A DNA stretch of 64,000 bases, from assembly GCF_009711415.1 (NCBI RefSeq), contig NZ_SMLZ01000108.1, forward strand, positions 1,892 through 65,891. Reading direction: 5' to 3'. The translations under genes were made by a program, and so were the position numbers. Source of the stretch: Roseibium denhamense (GTDB lineage: Bacteria > Pseudomonadota > Alphaproteobacteria > Rhizobiales > Stappiaceae). The notes beneath the pieces are model-generated. The model was given only the letters and a program-made list of their open reading frames with translations, had not been told where the DNA came from and ran no database searches. Shown piece after piece: positions 8,574 through 17,027 of the stretch (its first letter is position 1; each line of letters begins with the position of its first letter).

Positions 8574-10649
8574 TTAAACGGCCGCAGAAGAACCGGCCGG
8601 CCACTCCTTGGCAACAAGCGTGAGAACATCATATTGCGCAACCGGATCCCCATTCTGGTTGCTGACAAGGCAATCCCAGCAGACTTCTCCATAGTCGGCG
8701 GTAATCCGCGGTGAAATCTCCTTTGCGGTCAACGCGACCTGCAGCGTGTCACCGGCGTTGACCGGTGTCAGGAAACGAAGATTGTCGACACCGTAGTTGG
8801 CAAGGACCGGTCCCTCATCCGGGTCAACAAACAGTCCTGCCGCAAACGAGACGATCAGATACCCATGAGCAACGCGGCCGCCAAAAAACGGGTTCCGGCT
8901 TGCGGCATCCGCGTCCATGTGGGCGTAAAAAGTGTCACCGGTGAATGTGGCGAAATGCTCGATATCTTCGAGCGTGACAGTTCTTGACCCTGTCTTCCAC
9001 CGGTCTCCTATCTTCAGATCGGCCAAGGATTTCCGGAATGGGTGTTTGGTGTCTTCCAGACCGGGCGCCCCGTCGACCCACCGGTCTGTGACTGCACCCA
9101 GCAAGTGCGGCGTCCCTTGTACGGCTGTGCGCTGCATATAGTGTTTTACGGATCTGAGGCCGCCAAGCTCTTCTCCTCCGCCCGCCCGGCCCGGCCCGCC
9201 ATGCACCAGCATGGGGAGCGGTGATCCGTGGCCGGTAGAGGTCTTGGCGCTGGCGCGGTTGCCAATCATGATGCGGCCGTGGAAGGGCGCCATTCCAAGG
9301 ACGGCTTCTTCGGCGACATTCGGATCGTTCGTGAAAACCGAGGCCACCAATGATCCTTTGCCGCGATGGGTCAGGTCGATTGCCGCGCCGATGTCATCAT
9401 AGGGCATGAGCGTGGCCACCGGGCCAAAGGCTTCGACCGAATGCACGGCCTCGGACGCAGCCGGCTTATCGCAATAAAGAAGTGTCGGCTGCAGAAACGC
9501 GCCAGCACTCGCCTGACCGTCCAAACCATCCGCCTCCCCGCCTCCGGCGACAATTTCGGCGCCCGAGGTGAGCTCGGCGATACGCTCCAGCACTTCCGCC
9601 TTCTGCGCGCCCGACGCAAGAGCCCCCATCGTAACGGCCTCGTCGCGCGGATCTCCGACGACTGTTTTTTTAAGACGCAAGGCCAGCGCTTCCTGAACCG
9701 GTCCAACAAGACCGCGCGGCACGATGATCCGGCGGACAGCAGTGCATTTTTGACCGGCCTTGACCGTTATTTCCCGTCCGACTTCCTTGACAAACAGATC
9801 GAATTCCGGCGTGTCAGGCGTTGCGTCCGGCCCGAGGACCGCCGCATTCAGGCTGTCTGCCTCCATCGTAAAGCGGATGGAATTTTCGACGATGACGGGA
9901 TGCCGCCGCAGCATCTGCCCCGTGGCCGCCGATCCGGTAAAGGTCACGGCATCTTGCCCGGTCAAATGGTCCATCAAGTCGCCGGCGGAGCCGCACAGGA
10001 GCTGCAATGCCCCCTCCGGAACAAGCCCGCTTGCCTGGATATGGCGAACCACCAGTTCAGTCAGGTAGGCCGTCTGGCTGGCTGGTTTGACGAGACAGGG
10101 CATTCCCGCGATCAACGCAGGTGCGATCTTCTCAAGCATCCCCCAGACGGGAAAATTGAACGCATTGATATGAACGGCAATCCCGGTCAAAGCGGTGAGC
10201 ACGTGTTGCGCGGAGAAGGTCTTGTCCCGCGACAAGGGCTCAACAGGACCTTCCACAAAAACACGCGTATTCGGCATTTCCCGGCGGGCTTTTGAGGAAT
10301 AGGCAAAAAGGGTCCCGATCCCCCCCTCAATGTCGATCCAGCTGTCCTTGCGTGTTGCACCGGTCTTGAAGCTTTCCGGATAAAAGACTTCCTTCTTCTC
10401 CATCAGGTGCTGCGCGAGCGACTTCAGCATCAAGGCGCGCTCGTGGTAGGTCATCTTCCTGAGCGCGGCACCGCCAGTTGCGCGCCCGTAGGCAAGAGCT
10501 TCACCGAGATCGATCCCAGATGCATCGATGACGGCGACCGGGTCTCCGTTGGATGGGTCCGCCAGGAGCTTGCCCTCTGCCTTGCCAGGCTGCCAGCGTC
10601 CGGCGAGATAGCTTTCAAGAACGCGGGCGTTTTGCGAAACGACTGTCAT
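8574..10649 (-). CDS. paaZ: Bifunctional oxepin-CoA hydrolase / 3-oxo-5,6-dehydrosuberyl-CoA semialdehyde dehydrogenase
   Basis: Opens the oxepin ring and oxidises the resulting aldehyde, feeding 3-oxo-5,6-didehydrosuberyl-CoA into beta-oxidation. The 691 residues contain an N-terminal NADP-dependent aldehyde dehydrogenase (about 1-525) with catalytic Glu263 (TMEADSLNAA) and Cys302 (KAGQKCTAV), spaced exactly as in E. coli PaaZ. The C-terminal MaoC-type hydratase has the dyad GDTFYAH (DxxxxH) followed by NPFFGGRVAHGYL. The start at MTVVSQNARV (10649) matches the usual PaaZ length; an upstream in-frame start at 10697 would overlap the end of paaE. It is last in the - strand order paaA-B-C-D-E-Z. 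Confidence 0.95.
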   Translation of the reverse strand: MTVVSQNARVLESYLAGRWQPGKAEGKLLADPSNGDPVAVIDASGIDLGEALAYGRATGGAALRKMTYHERALMLKSLAQHLMEKKEVFYPESFKTGATRKDSWIDIEGGIGTLFAYSSKARREMPNTRVFVEGPVEPLSRDKTFSAQHVLTALTGIAVHINAFNFPVWGMLEKIAPALIAGMPCLVKPASQTAYLTELVVRHIQASGLVPEGALQLLCGSAGDLMDHLTGQDAVTFTGSAATGQMLRRHPVIVENSIRFTMEADSLNAAVLGPDATPDTPEFDLFVKEVGREITVKAGQKCTAVRRIIVPRGLVGPVQEALALRLKKTVVGDPRDEAVTMGALASGAQKAEVLERIAELTSGAEIVAGGGEADGLDGQASAGAFLQPTLLYCDKPAASEAVHSVEAFGPVATLMPYDDIGAAIDLTHRGKGSLVASVFTNDPNVAEEAVLGMAPFHGRIMIGNRASAKTSTGHGSPLPMLVHGGPGRAGGGEELGGLRSVKHYMQRTAVQGTPHLLGAVTDRWVDGAPGLEDTKHPFRKSLADLKIGDRWKTGSRTVTLEDIEHFATFTGDTFYAHMDADAASRNPFFGGRVAHGYLIVSFAAGLFVDPDEGPVLANYGVDNLRFLTPVNAGDTLQVALTAKEISPRITADYGEVCWDCLVSNQNGDPVAQYDVLTLVAKEWPAGSSAAV

Positions 10650-10693
10650 GGAGATGTCTCTGTTCGGGTTGGAAGCGGCTGGAAAAAGGCAGT

Positions 10694-11767
10694 TCAAGCG
10701 TCATAGGTGACAGTCAGCTTGCCACTGACCGCACGGGATTGGCATGTCAGCACATAGCCGTCCCGGAGTTCGTCATCTTCAAGAGCATGATTGGCCGCCA
10801 TGTCCACTTCGCCGTCCAGCACTCGCCCCCGGCATGTGGAGCAAACGCCTGCGCAGCAGGAATAAGGCGCATCAATGTCGTGGCGATGGGCTGCCTCAAG
10901 AACTGTTTCACCGGGCAACATCCGCAGCTGGCGCGTTGTTCCATCAAGGGTGAGGAGGAGTTCGGCTCCATCTGCGGCAGCAGCGGCGTCCGCAGCAACC
11001 GGTTTGACCGGAAGCCTGCCCGGCTGGTCACTCTTGAACAGTTCTTGAGTGATGTGGTCCGGTGGAACGCCATGGTCTGCAAGGGCCGCGCGGACCGTTT
11101 CCATCATTCCATGCGGACCGCACAGATAGGCCTGGGAAATCTCAGAGGGGTCGATCAGGGTGCGCAACAACTCATCCACCTTCTCGCGGTCCACGCGGCC
11201 GCTCAACAGGTCGCTGTCGAGCGCATCCCTTTTCAGGATGTGAATCAAGTGCAAGCGCCCAAGGTACTTGTTCTTGAGGTCCTCCAGTTCCTCCCGGAAC
11301 ATGATCGAGGAGACTTCCCGGTTGGCATATACCAGTGTGAAGCGTGACTGCGGCTCGCGCGCGAGGACCGTTTTCAGGATGGACAGGACCGGCGTAATGC
11401 CCGATCCGCCGGCAAAGCCGACATGATGCCGCTCGCTGGCTTCATCAATCGGCTTGTAGAAACTCCCGGCCGGCGGCATGGCCTCGAGCGTTTGGCCAAC
11501 CGCGAGCTCATCATTCGCCCAGCAGGAAAAAGCGCCGCCTTCCACCTTCTTGATCCCAACCTGAAGCCGCTGGTCCTCGGTACCGCTGCAGATGGAATAG
11601 CACCGCCGGACTTCCTGCCCTGCGAAATCCTTGCGGAATGTCAGGTACTGGCCCTGGGTAAACCGGAACAAATCTTCCTGTCCGGCCTGCGGCTGAAGCG
11701 TAACCACAACTGAATCGCGCGTTTCATGGGCGATGTTGGTCACGGTCAGACTGTGAAAGCGGGGCAT
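10694..11767 (-). CDS. paaE: Phenylacetyl-CoA epoxidase reductase subunit PaaE
   Basis: Passes electrons from NADPH to the PaaA diiron centre. The 357-residue protein has a ferredoxin-reductase half with the FAD motif RRCYSICS (about 54-61) and the NADPH motif GGSGITPVLS, then a plant-type [2Fe-2S] ferredoxin domain. Its ligands Cys304, Cys309, Cys312 and Cys342 fit C-x4-C-x2-C-x29-C. The start at MPRFHSLTV was chosen for the strong GGAGG just upstream; a much longer open frame exists but its extra N-terminus is low-complexity and overlaps paaD. It sits between paaD and paaZ. Confidence 0.95.
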   Translation of the reverse strand: MPRFHSLTVTNIAHETRDSVVVTLQPQAGQEDLFRFTQGQYLTFRKDFAGQEVRRCYSICSGTEDQRLQVGIKKVEGGAFSCWANDELAVGQTLEAMPPAGSFYKPIDEASERHHVGFAGGSGITPVLSILKTVLAREPQSRFTLVYANREVSSIMFREELEDLKNKYLGRLHLIHILKRDALDSDLLSGRVDREKVDELLRTLIDPSEISQAYLCGPHGMMETVRAALADHGVPPDHITQELFKSDQPGRLPVKPVAADAAAAADGAELLLTLDGTTRQLRMLPGETVLEAAHRHDIDAPYSCCAGVCSTCRGRVLDGEVDMAANHALEDDELRDGYVLTCQSRAVSGKLTVTYDA

Positions 11768-11786
11768 ACTTTCCTCCGGCAGGCGC

Positions 11787-12299
11787 TCAATGGCATTTGA
11801 AATAGTCGAAGGGCTCAAGACAGGCCTTGCAGCGATACGCCGCCTTGCAGGGCGTGGACCCGAACTGGCTGATTCGTTCGGTGTTCGAGGACCCACATCT
11901 TGGGCAGTCGACCGGAACGGCGCGCGGCGCAAGCAGCCTGTTCGCACGTTTCGCGTTTGCGGTATCGGCGCCGTTTTCTTCCGCAGGCGGCGCGATCCCG
12001 TATTGGCGAAGCTTTTCGCGCCCTTCGGCGCTGAGCCAATCCGTGGTCCAGGCAGGTGACAGCTTTTGTTCAAGCCGCAGTTTGGAAATCCCCTCAGAGC
12101 GCAGTTTGGTCTCAATATCCAGATTGATGACAGATGTGGCCGGGCAGCCGCTATAGGTCTGCGTCACCGTTACGACGAGGGTGTCCTGATCCCAACGCAC
12201 ATCGCGGATAACCCCGAGATCCGGCAGCGAAAGAACCGGTATTTCGGGATCCGGCACCTCCGAAAGCCAACGCCAGACAGTCTCGACCGGGATCTGCAT
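11787..12299 (-). CDS. paaD: Phenylacetate epoxidase maturation protein PaaD (MIP18/DUF59 family)
   Basis: Needed for an active PaaABCE epoxidase, probably for iron-sulfur or diiron centre assembly. The 170 residues combine an N-terminal MIP18/DUF59 fold (DPEIPVLSLPDLGVIRDV, then TYSGCPATSVI with the conserved Cys) with the PaaD-specific C-terminal zinc ribbon (CPRCGSSN ... CKAAYRCKACLEPF). MQIPVETVW at 12299 is the natural start, one base after the paaC stop, so the two are translationally coupled. SufT at the right end of the window belongs to the same DUF59 family but lacks the ribbon. Confidence 0.93.
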   Translation of the reverse strand: MQIPVETVWRWLSEVPDPEIPVLSLPDLGVIRDVRWDQDTLVVTVTQTYSGCPATSVINLDIETKLRSEGISKLRLEQKLSPAWTTDWLSAEGREKLRQYGIAPPAEENGADTANAKRANRLLAPRAVPVDCPRCGSSNTERISQFGSTPCKAAYRCKACLEPFDYFKCH

Positions 12300-12300
12300 G

Positions 12301-13071
12301 TTACCAGGCCGCCCCCGGATATGCCCGTTGGAGGAACTGCATGTCCGCCAGCAGATGACCCAAATGCTCGCTATGACGGCCCGTCGTCCCGCCGGTGCGC
12401 GCAAATCCGGTTTTCGGAACGATGAGCGTTGCCGCGTCAAGCACGCTGCCGACCATTTCTGACCAGTCTTCTTTCAACGTCTCGGGAAGAACGGCAAGAC
12501 CGGCCTCCGCCATGGCCCTATCCGTTTCATCGGTTTCGAAAAACTCTGAGGTGTAAGGCCATAGGCTCTCCAGCGCGGCTTGCATGCGCTGATGGCTCTC
12601 CTGTGTCCCGTCGCCAAGACGGACAACAAGGTCGGCAGAACGCTCCGCGTGATACCGCACTTCCTTCAGGGTCTTTTCGGAGATTTCGCAGATCCGCTCG
12701 TCCCGGGAGCTCAGAAGCTTCTCCAGGAGAAGAACCTGATGGGCATCGTACAGGAAATGCCGCATCAGGGTTTTGCCAAAGTCTCCATTGGGCTGTTCGG
12801 CCAAAAGCAAGTTCCTGAAGTCCCACGCATCCCGCAAAAAAGCGAGATCGTCCTCGCCGCGTCCCCTGCCCTCGACCGCGCCGGCATAGGACAGCCAAAG
12901 CCGCGCCTGGCCGATCAAGTCGAGCGCGATATTTGCAAGCGCGATATCTTCTTCCAGCACCGGGGCGTGCCCGCACCATTCGGACATCCGGTGCCCCATG
13001 ATCAAAGCGCTGTCGCCGCGCCGGAGCAGCCACTCAAATAAATAATCGCGCGCGATAGGATCGTTCTGCAT
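12301..13071 (-). CDS. paaC: Phenylacetyl-CoA epoxidase structural subunit PaaC
   Basis: Ferritin-like helical partner of PaaA in the epoxidase complex; in characterised systems it is structural and helps bind substrate rather than catalyse. The 256 residues show the family start (QNDPIARDYLFEWLLRRGDS) and helical segments such as GHRMSEWCGHAPVLEEDIAL and EVRYHAERSADLVVRLGDG. ATG at 13071 overlaps the paaB stop (TGATG), which points to coupled translation; a GTG one codon earlier is possible. It lies between paaB and paaD. Confidence 0.95.
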   Translation of the reverse strand: MQNDPIARDYLFEWLLRRGDSALIMGHRMSEWCGHAPVLEEDIALANIALDLIGQARLWLSYAGAVEGRGRGEDDLAFLRDAWDFRNLLLAEQPNGDFGKTLMRHFLYDAHQVLLLEKLLSSRDERICEISEKTLKEVRYHAERSADLVVRLGDGTQESHQRMQAALESLWPYTSEFFETDETDRAMAEAGLAVLPETLKEDWSEMVGSVLDAATLIVPKTGFARTGGTTGRHSEHLGHLLADMQFLQRAYPGAAW

Positions 13072-13355
13072 CACATCTTCCCGACTTCATCCGGTATCTT
13101 GAAGAAGCTCGGATGCCGGTAGACCTTGTCCACGGACGGCTCGAAAAGGCTGTCCTTGTCTCCCGGATCGGACGCCGATATCTGGGCCGACGGGACAACC
13201 CAGATGGAGACGCCCTCCTTGCGCCGTGTGTACACATCACGAGCGTTTTTGAGCGCCATTTCCGCATCCGGTGCATGCAGACTGCCGACGTGCCTGTGGT
13301 TCAATCCGTGCTGACCACGGATGAACACTTCCCAAAGCGGCCACTCCTTGCTCAT
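13071..13355 (-). CDS. paaB: Phenylacetyl-CoA epoxidase bridging subunit PaaB
   Basis: Small subunit that bridges PaaAC dimers. The 94 residues match the usual family length and its opening SKEWPLWEVFIRGQHGLNHR, followed by VGSLHAPDAEMALKNARDVY and RRKEGVSIWVVPS. It lies 79 bases after paaA and overlaps paaC by one base. Confidence 0.95.
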   Translation of the reverse strand: MSKEWPLWEVFIRGQHGLNHRHVGSLHAPDAEMALKNARDVYTRRKEGVSIWVVPSAQISASDPGDKDSLFEPSVDKVYRHPSFFKIPDEVGKM

Positions 13356-13434
13356 GAAATCTATCTCCCTCAGCGCCCGGCAAATTGATGGGCGGTAGTG
13401 GTTGGATGGCTAGGCAGTTCAATCGCCGGACTGC

Positions 13435-14427
13435 CTATTCCGCAGCGACCTTGGCCACCGACCGCTTGTCAGCATGAGCCATCAAGCCCTCCCGCACCCA
13501 GGCACCGTCCTCCCAGGCCTTCACACGGGCCCCGAGCCGTTCCTCGTTGCAGGGCCCGTTGCCTTTGAGAACCTCAAAGAATTCATTCCAGTCGGGCTCG
13601 GAGAAATCGTAGCCGCCTTTGTCCTCGTTCCATTTCAGGTCCGGATCCGGAACTGTAAGCCCCAGATACTCGGCCTGCGGAACGGTCTGATCGACGAACT
13701 TCTGGCGCAGCTCATCATTGGTATTGATCTTTATCTTCCACGCCATGGACTGGGCCGAATGGACAGAGTCTTTGTCGGAGGGCCCGAACATCATCAAGGA
13801 CGGGTACCAGAAGCGGTCAAGCGCATCCTGCGCCATCCGCTTTTGGGCTTCAGAGCCGCCCGCCATCTTCATCATGATGTCGAATCCCTGGCGCTGGTGG
13901 AAACTCTCTTCCTTGCAGATCCGGATCATCGCGCGGGAATAGGGTCCATAGGAGGTGCGCTGCAGTGGCACCTGGTTCATGATGGCCGCGCCATCGACCA
14001 GCCAGCCGACCGCTCCGATATCGGCCCATGTCAGGGTCGGATAATTGAAAATCGAGGAGTACTTCATCTTGCCGGCATGAAGCAGTTCGATGAGTTCATC
14101 CCGGCTCACACCAAGCGTTTCTGCCGCGCAATAAAGATAAAGGCCGTGCCCTGCTTCGTCCTGAACCTTGGCGAGCAGAATGGCCTTGCGCTCCAAAGTT
14201 GGTGCGCGCGTGATCCAATTGCCTTCGGGCAGCTGGCCAACAATCTCTGAGTGAGCATGCTGTCCGATCTGGCGGATCAGGGTCTTCCGATACCCCTCGG
14301 GCATCCAATCCGTCGGCTCGATCTTTTCGCCGCGGTCTATGCGCTCCTGAAACGCGCGCTCTTCTGCGGACATTTCGCTGAGATCGCGCACTTTGGCCGC
14401 ATCTGTCTTGATCATCTGAGCATACAT
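13435..14427 (-). CDS. paaA: Phenylacetyl-CoA epoxidase catalytic subunit PaaA
   Basis: Diiron monooxygenase subunit that epoxidises the ring of phenylacetyl-CoA. The 330-residue protein carries two EXXH iron motifs, E91-A-G-H94 in [11 protein letters not shown] and E174-S-F-H177 in [12 protein letters not shown], with a further candidate ligand Glu61 in [14 protein letters not shown] at 14427 is preceded by GGGAGGAGG four bases upstream, one of the strongest ribosome sites in the window; in-frame starts further upstream lack one. It is first of the - strand run paaA-B-C-D-E-Z. The 139-base gap behind paaX probably holds its promoter and operator. Confidence 0.96.
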   Translation of the reverse strand: MYAQMIKTDAAKVRDLSEMSAEERAFQERIDRGEKIEPTDWMPEGYRKTLIRQIGQHAHSEIVGQLPEGNWITRAPTLERKAILLAKVQDEAGHGLYLYCAAETLGVSRDELIELLHAGKMKYSSIFNYPTLTWADIGAVGWLVDGAAIMNQVPLQRTSYGPYSRAMIRICKEESFHQRQGFDIMMKMAGGSEAQKRMAQDALDRFWYPSLMMFGPSDKDSVHSAQSMAWKIKINTNDELRQKFVDQTVPQAEYLGLTVPDPDLKWNEDKGGYDFSEPDWNEFFEVLKGNGPCNEERLGARVKAWEDGAWVREGLMAHADKRSVAKVAAE

Positions 14428-14431
14428 GACG

Positions 14432-14440
14432 CCTCCTCCC
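14432..14440 (-). promoter_or_regulatory. Extended Shine-Dalgarno of paaA, complementary to CCUCCUCCC small-RNA loops
   Basis: On the - strand this reads GGGAGGAGG, four bases before the paaA start codon. It is the exact reverse complement of the CCTCCTCCC loop word found five times in the RNAs at 23803-23891 and 26095-26170. The paaG site GGGAGGA (5847-5853) matches seven of the nine bases. Confidence 0.6.
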
Positions 14441-14477
14441 GTCATGTTGATTTCAGGCATCTTACCGCACAATACAT

Positions 14478-14488
14478 CACAGATAAAG
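14478..14488. promoter_or_regulatory. Candidate PaaX operator CACAGATAAAG upstream of paaA
   Basis: Exact copy of the 11-base word at 5810-5820 in front of paaG, with further partial similarity on its 3' side. It lies about 50 bases upstream of the paaA start, in inverted orientation to that gene. Nearby ATCACA (14477-14482) and TGTGAT (14507-14512) form loose inverted arms. A 10/11 match at 25338-25347, away from any paa gene, lowers the specificity. Confidence 0.4.
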
Positions 14489-14566
14489 GAATTTTGATGG
14501 TTGTGGTGTGATCCTTTTAAACAGAAGGTACGCGCTTGCCTGTGCAAAGGCATGACCGGCCAAGCG

Positions 14567-15421
14567 TTATGTGATCGAAAGTGTCTTTAGACGATTGCGG
14601 ACCGCATTGGTTGCTTCGGGCAAAAGCCCATTCAGGCCAGTCAGTTGCCTGCCAATATAGGCATCGGCTGCAGGCGACAGGGCCCGGTAGGTCGCGGCGA
14701 AAACACCCCGCGCCTCAGCCCCGCCCCATCCCTTTGGCAAAGCCGAGGAAGGCAGCCTTGGATCGCGGAGCCGGATAGCTCTATAGGCATGAACGAGCGC
14801 TAGCCTCGCGATAAGAGCCTGTTCGCCGGCCAATGCACCGATATTTTCACCCAGACCAGAAAAACTCGCGGTAAATGCCAGATAATCGCGGTGCAGCCCA
14901 CTCAGGTCAAAGGCGGCCCTAAGGGTATCCAATCCGGTTTCGCCGCCATGCTCCTCCAGCCTTGACCGGAAAACCAGCCCCGGCAACGGTCCGTAGCCGC
15001 GGTCAGCGCCAACAAAAACAGTCCCGTTAAGCTGGGCAAATCCAAGCCGCTGGAGCAGAGTTTGATCGGGTTTCTCAACGCAATGCACCAGCAGCCAGTC
15101 ACAGTCCGGATCGGGCGCACCGAAAAAGAGGTCGGCTGCCGCATGAAACTCTTTGCGCGCTGACGGAGTAAGCGCATAAAAACTCCGCCGACCCGCCTTT
15201 TCACCGCTCAACTGACCGGTGGACACCAAGCGGGACACGGCCGTGCGAACCAGGGATTCGTTGATTTCAAATGCGCTGCAAAGGCGGATCAGATCCCCCA
15301 TCCATAAAACGCCGCCGCGCGGTTCAACGATATCGCCATAGATCGTCACGATGAGCTGGGCTGCGCGGGGCGGCCAGGGAGAAAGGGTGTTCTGGAGCTG
15401 GAATCGCGTTGTTTCGAGCAT
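14567..15421 (-). CDS. paaX: Phenylacetic acid degradation repressor PaaX
   Basis: GntR-like transcriptional repressor that responds to phenylacetyl-CoA and controls the paa operons. The roughly 284 residues have the PaaX N-terminal winged helix ([19 protein letters not shown], then [16 protein letters not shown], where the recognition helix would lie), the central domain ([19 protein letters not shown]) and the C-terminal domain. [10 protein letters not shown] at 15421 was preferred over an upstream ATG at 15451; neither has a good ribosome site. It is upstream of paaA on the same strand, separated by 139 bases. Confidence 0.9.
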   Translation of the reverse strand: MLETTRFQLQNTLSPWPPRAAQLIVTIYGDIVEPRGGVLWMGDLIRLCSAFEINESLVRTAVSRLVSTGQLSGEKAGRRSFYALTPSARKEFHAAADLFFGAPDPDCDWLLVHCVEKPDQTLLQRLGFAQLNGTVFVGADRGYGPLPGLVFRSRLEEHGGETGLDTLRAAFDLSGLHRDYLAFTASFSGLGENIGALAGEQALIARLALVHAYRAIRLRDPRLPSSALPKGWGGAEARGVFAATYRALSPAADAYIGRQLTGLNGLLPEATNAVRNRLKTLSIT

Positions 15422-15531
15422 AAAAGCACTGATCCATAAGCATTTTTTCAAAAGATATCGGGGCCGGACGGGAATGCCAAGCCGGGCGCGCGATTCCCTT
15501 GGCCGCAGCCTTGCGCGCGAAAACCGTAAAC

Positions 15532-15544
15532 GTTATACAATAAC
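15532..15544. promoter_or_regulatory. Zur-box-like palindrome upstream of znuA
   Basis: GTTATACAATAAC is a perfect 5-bp inverted repeat around ACA. It has the shape of the alphaproteobacterial Zur operator core, 34 bases before the znuA start. Its position and the nature of the gene support zinc-dependent repression; no zur gene is in the window. Confidence 0.6.
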
Positions 15545-15577
15545 GACGTTACACAGTTACAATTGCGGATACCCCGA

Positions 15578-16813
15578 ATGCCTCAAAAGCTCTCTCCGAT
15601 TGCTCCAGCCATCAAGACACGCCTTCTCGGCGCGGCCTCAACCGTCCTGATCACGATGGCACCTTTCGCCGCAACCGCCGCTGAGGCGCCGAATGTCGTG
15701 ACCACCATCAAGCCGCTGCATTCGATTGCCGCCGCTGTCATGCAAGGGGTCGGAGAACCGGCTGTCCTCATCGACGGAGCCGCATCCCCGCATGGTTTCG
15801 CCTTGAAACCATCGCAGGCGGCAGATCTTCAGAACGCAGATGCAGTCTTCTGGATTGGCCCTTCCATTGAATCGTCCCTTGGCAAGGCAATCGACTCGAC
15901 AGCATCGGACGCAGCTGTTCTTGAAATGATGGATGTCGACGGCATTGAGCATCTTGCCATCCGTGAAGGCGCGAGCTTCGACGCCCACGATCATGGCGAC
16001 CACGATGATCATGGACATGACGAGCACGCCGGGCACGGCCACGACGATCATAAGGATGAGCATACGGCCCATGGGCATGATGATCACGGACATGACGACC
16101 ATGGGCATGATGATCATGCCGGGCACGACCATGACCATGACCATGACCACGAAGAGCACGCCTCTGCAGAAAAAGCAGGGCATGATCACGGCCATGATCA
16201 CGAGAATGAACACGCTCACGACGACCATGAGCACGAGCATGAAGAAGCAAGCCATGACGATCATGGCCACGGTCACGACCATGCCCATGAAGGTGGCAAG
16301 GACGGTCATATCTGGCTGAATCCGGACAACGGAATTGCAATCGCTGGCGCCATGGCCGAAACGCTGGCACGGCTGGACCCGGATCACGCGGATATCTACC
16401 GCAAGAATGCAGCTGCATTCGCCGAGCGCATTGAGGCTCTCGAAACAAATATCAAAACCGAACTATCCGGTGTGGCTGATGCAAAGTTCATCGTGTTCCA
16501 CGACGCTTACCATCACTTCGAACATCACTTTGGAATTGAGGCAAGCGGTGCGATCAGCCTGACACCGGAAGCGCTGACCAGTGCTGGCCGGATGGCTGAA
16601 ATCCAAGGCCGTATCCGCGATGAAAACATCACCTGCGTTTTCCAGGAACCGCAATTCGATAACAAACTCGTTGATGTGGCCCTGGAAGGCAGTTCGGCAA
16701 AAGCCGGCACACTCGATCCGCTGGGTGCAACGCTCGAAAACGGGCCGGACCTATACCCGCAGCTCCTGAGCAATATCGCGACCGCGCTGAAGGAGTGCCT
16801 CGCCTCAAGCTAG
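15578..16813 (+). CDS. znuA: Zinc ABC transporter periplasmic binding protein ZnuA with very long His loop
   Basis: Captures zinc in the periplasm for a ZnuBC importer. The 411-residue precursor starts at MPQKLSPIAP (15578), with a signal peptide ending near AATAA (about 35). Likely zinc ligands are His48 (TIKPLHS), His244 (GHIWLNP) and the FHDAYHHFEHHFG segment. Between about residues 137 and 244 lies an Asp/Glu/His loop with 39 histidines in roughly 108 residues, much longer than the family's usual charged loop. No znuB, znuC or zur is adjacent, so the permease must be encoded elsewhere. A Zur-like palindrome precedes it and a bidirectional terminator follows. Confidence 0.93.
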   Translation: MPQKLSPIAPAIKTRLLGAASTVLITMAPFAATAAEAPNVVTTIKPLHSIAAAVMQGVGEPAVLIDGAASPHGFALKPSQAADLQNADAVFWIGPSIESSLGKAIDSTASDAAVLEMMDVDGIEHLAIREGASFDAHDHGDHDDHGHDEHAGHGHDDHKDEHTAHGHDDHGHDDHGHDDHAGHDHDHDHDHEEHASAEKAGHDHGHDHENEHAHDDHEHEHEEASHDDHGHGHDHAHEGGKDGHIWLNPDNGIAIAGAMAETLARLDPDHADIYRKNAAAFAERIEALETNIKTELSGVADAKFIVFHDAYHHFEHHFGIEASGAISLTPEALTSAGRMAEIQGRIRDENITCVFQEPQFDNKLVDVALEGSSAKAGTLDPLGATLENGPDLYPQLLSNIATALKECLASS

Positions 16814-16918
16814 GCAAATTGCGAGCCTCGGTTTTGGGTAATTTTGGGCGGTCAACCAGATCCGGTTTACCGCCCAATGATCTTATTTCAGGCGCAAAAC
16901 GCGGCATGTTCGAAAATA

Positions 16919-16950
16919 AAAAAGCCGCCGGTTGGTTCCAGCGGCTTTTT
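16919..16950. terminator. Bidirectional terminator between znuA and the L,D-transpeptidase gene
   Basis: Stem AAAAAGCCGC / GCGGCTTTTT with a 12-base loop, T-rich on both strands, between convergent genes. It sits about 105 bases after the znuA stop. Confidence 0.85.
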
Positions 16951-17027
16951 GTTTGTTCGGACAGCAACTTCAGGAAAATCGCCGCAGGCCTCTTATACCA
17001 AAGACAATTGGTTGAACGCGATACGCT

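Noticed and set aside
9366-10295. 309-codon + strand open frame
   Set aside because: Antisense shadow of paaZ, whose catalytic Glu and Cys motifs are intact on the other strand.
15638-16448. Two long - strand frames (Met/Val/Ile-rich and Arg/His-rich)
   Set aside because: Complement of the histidine-codon repeats in znuA; the hydrophobic look is an artefact of reading CAT/GAC repeats backwards.
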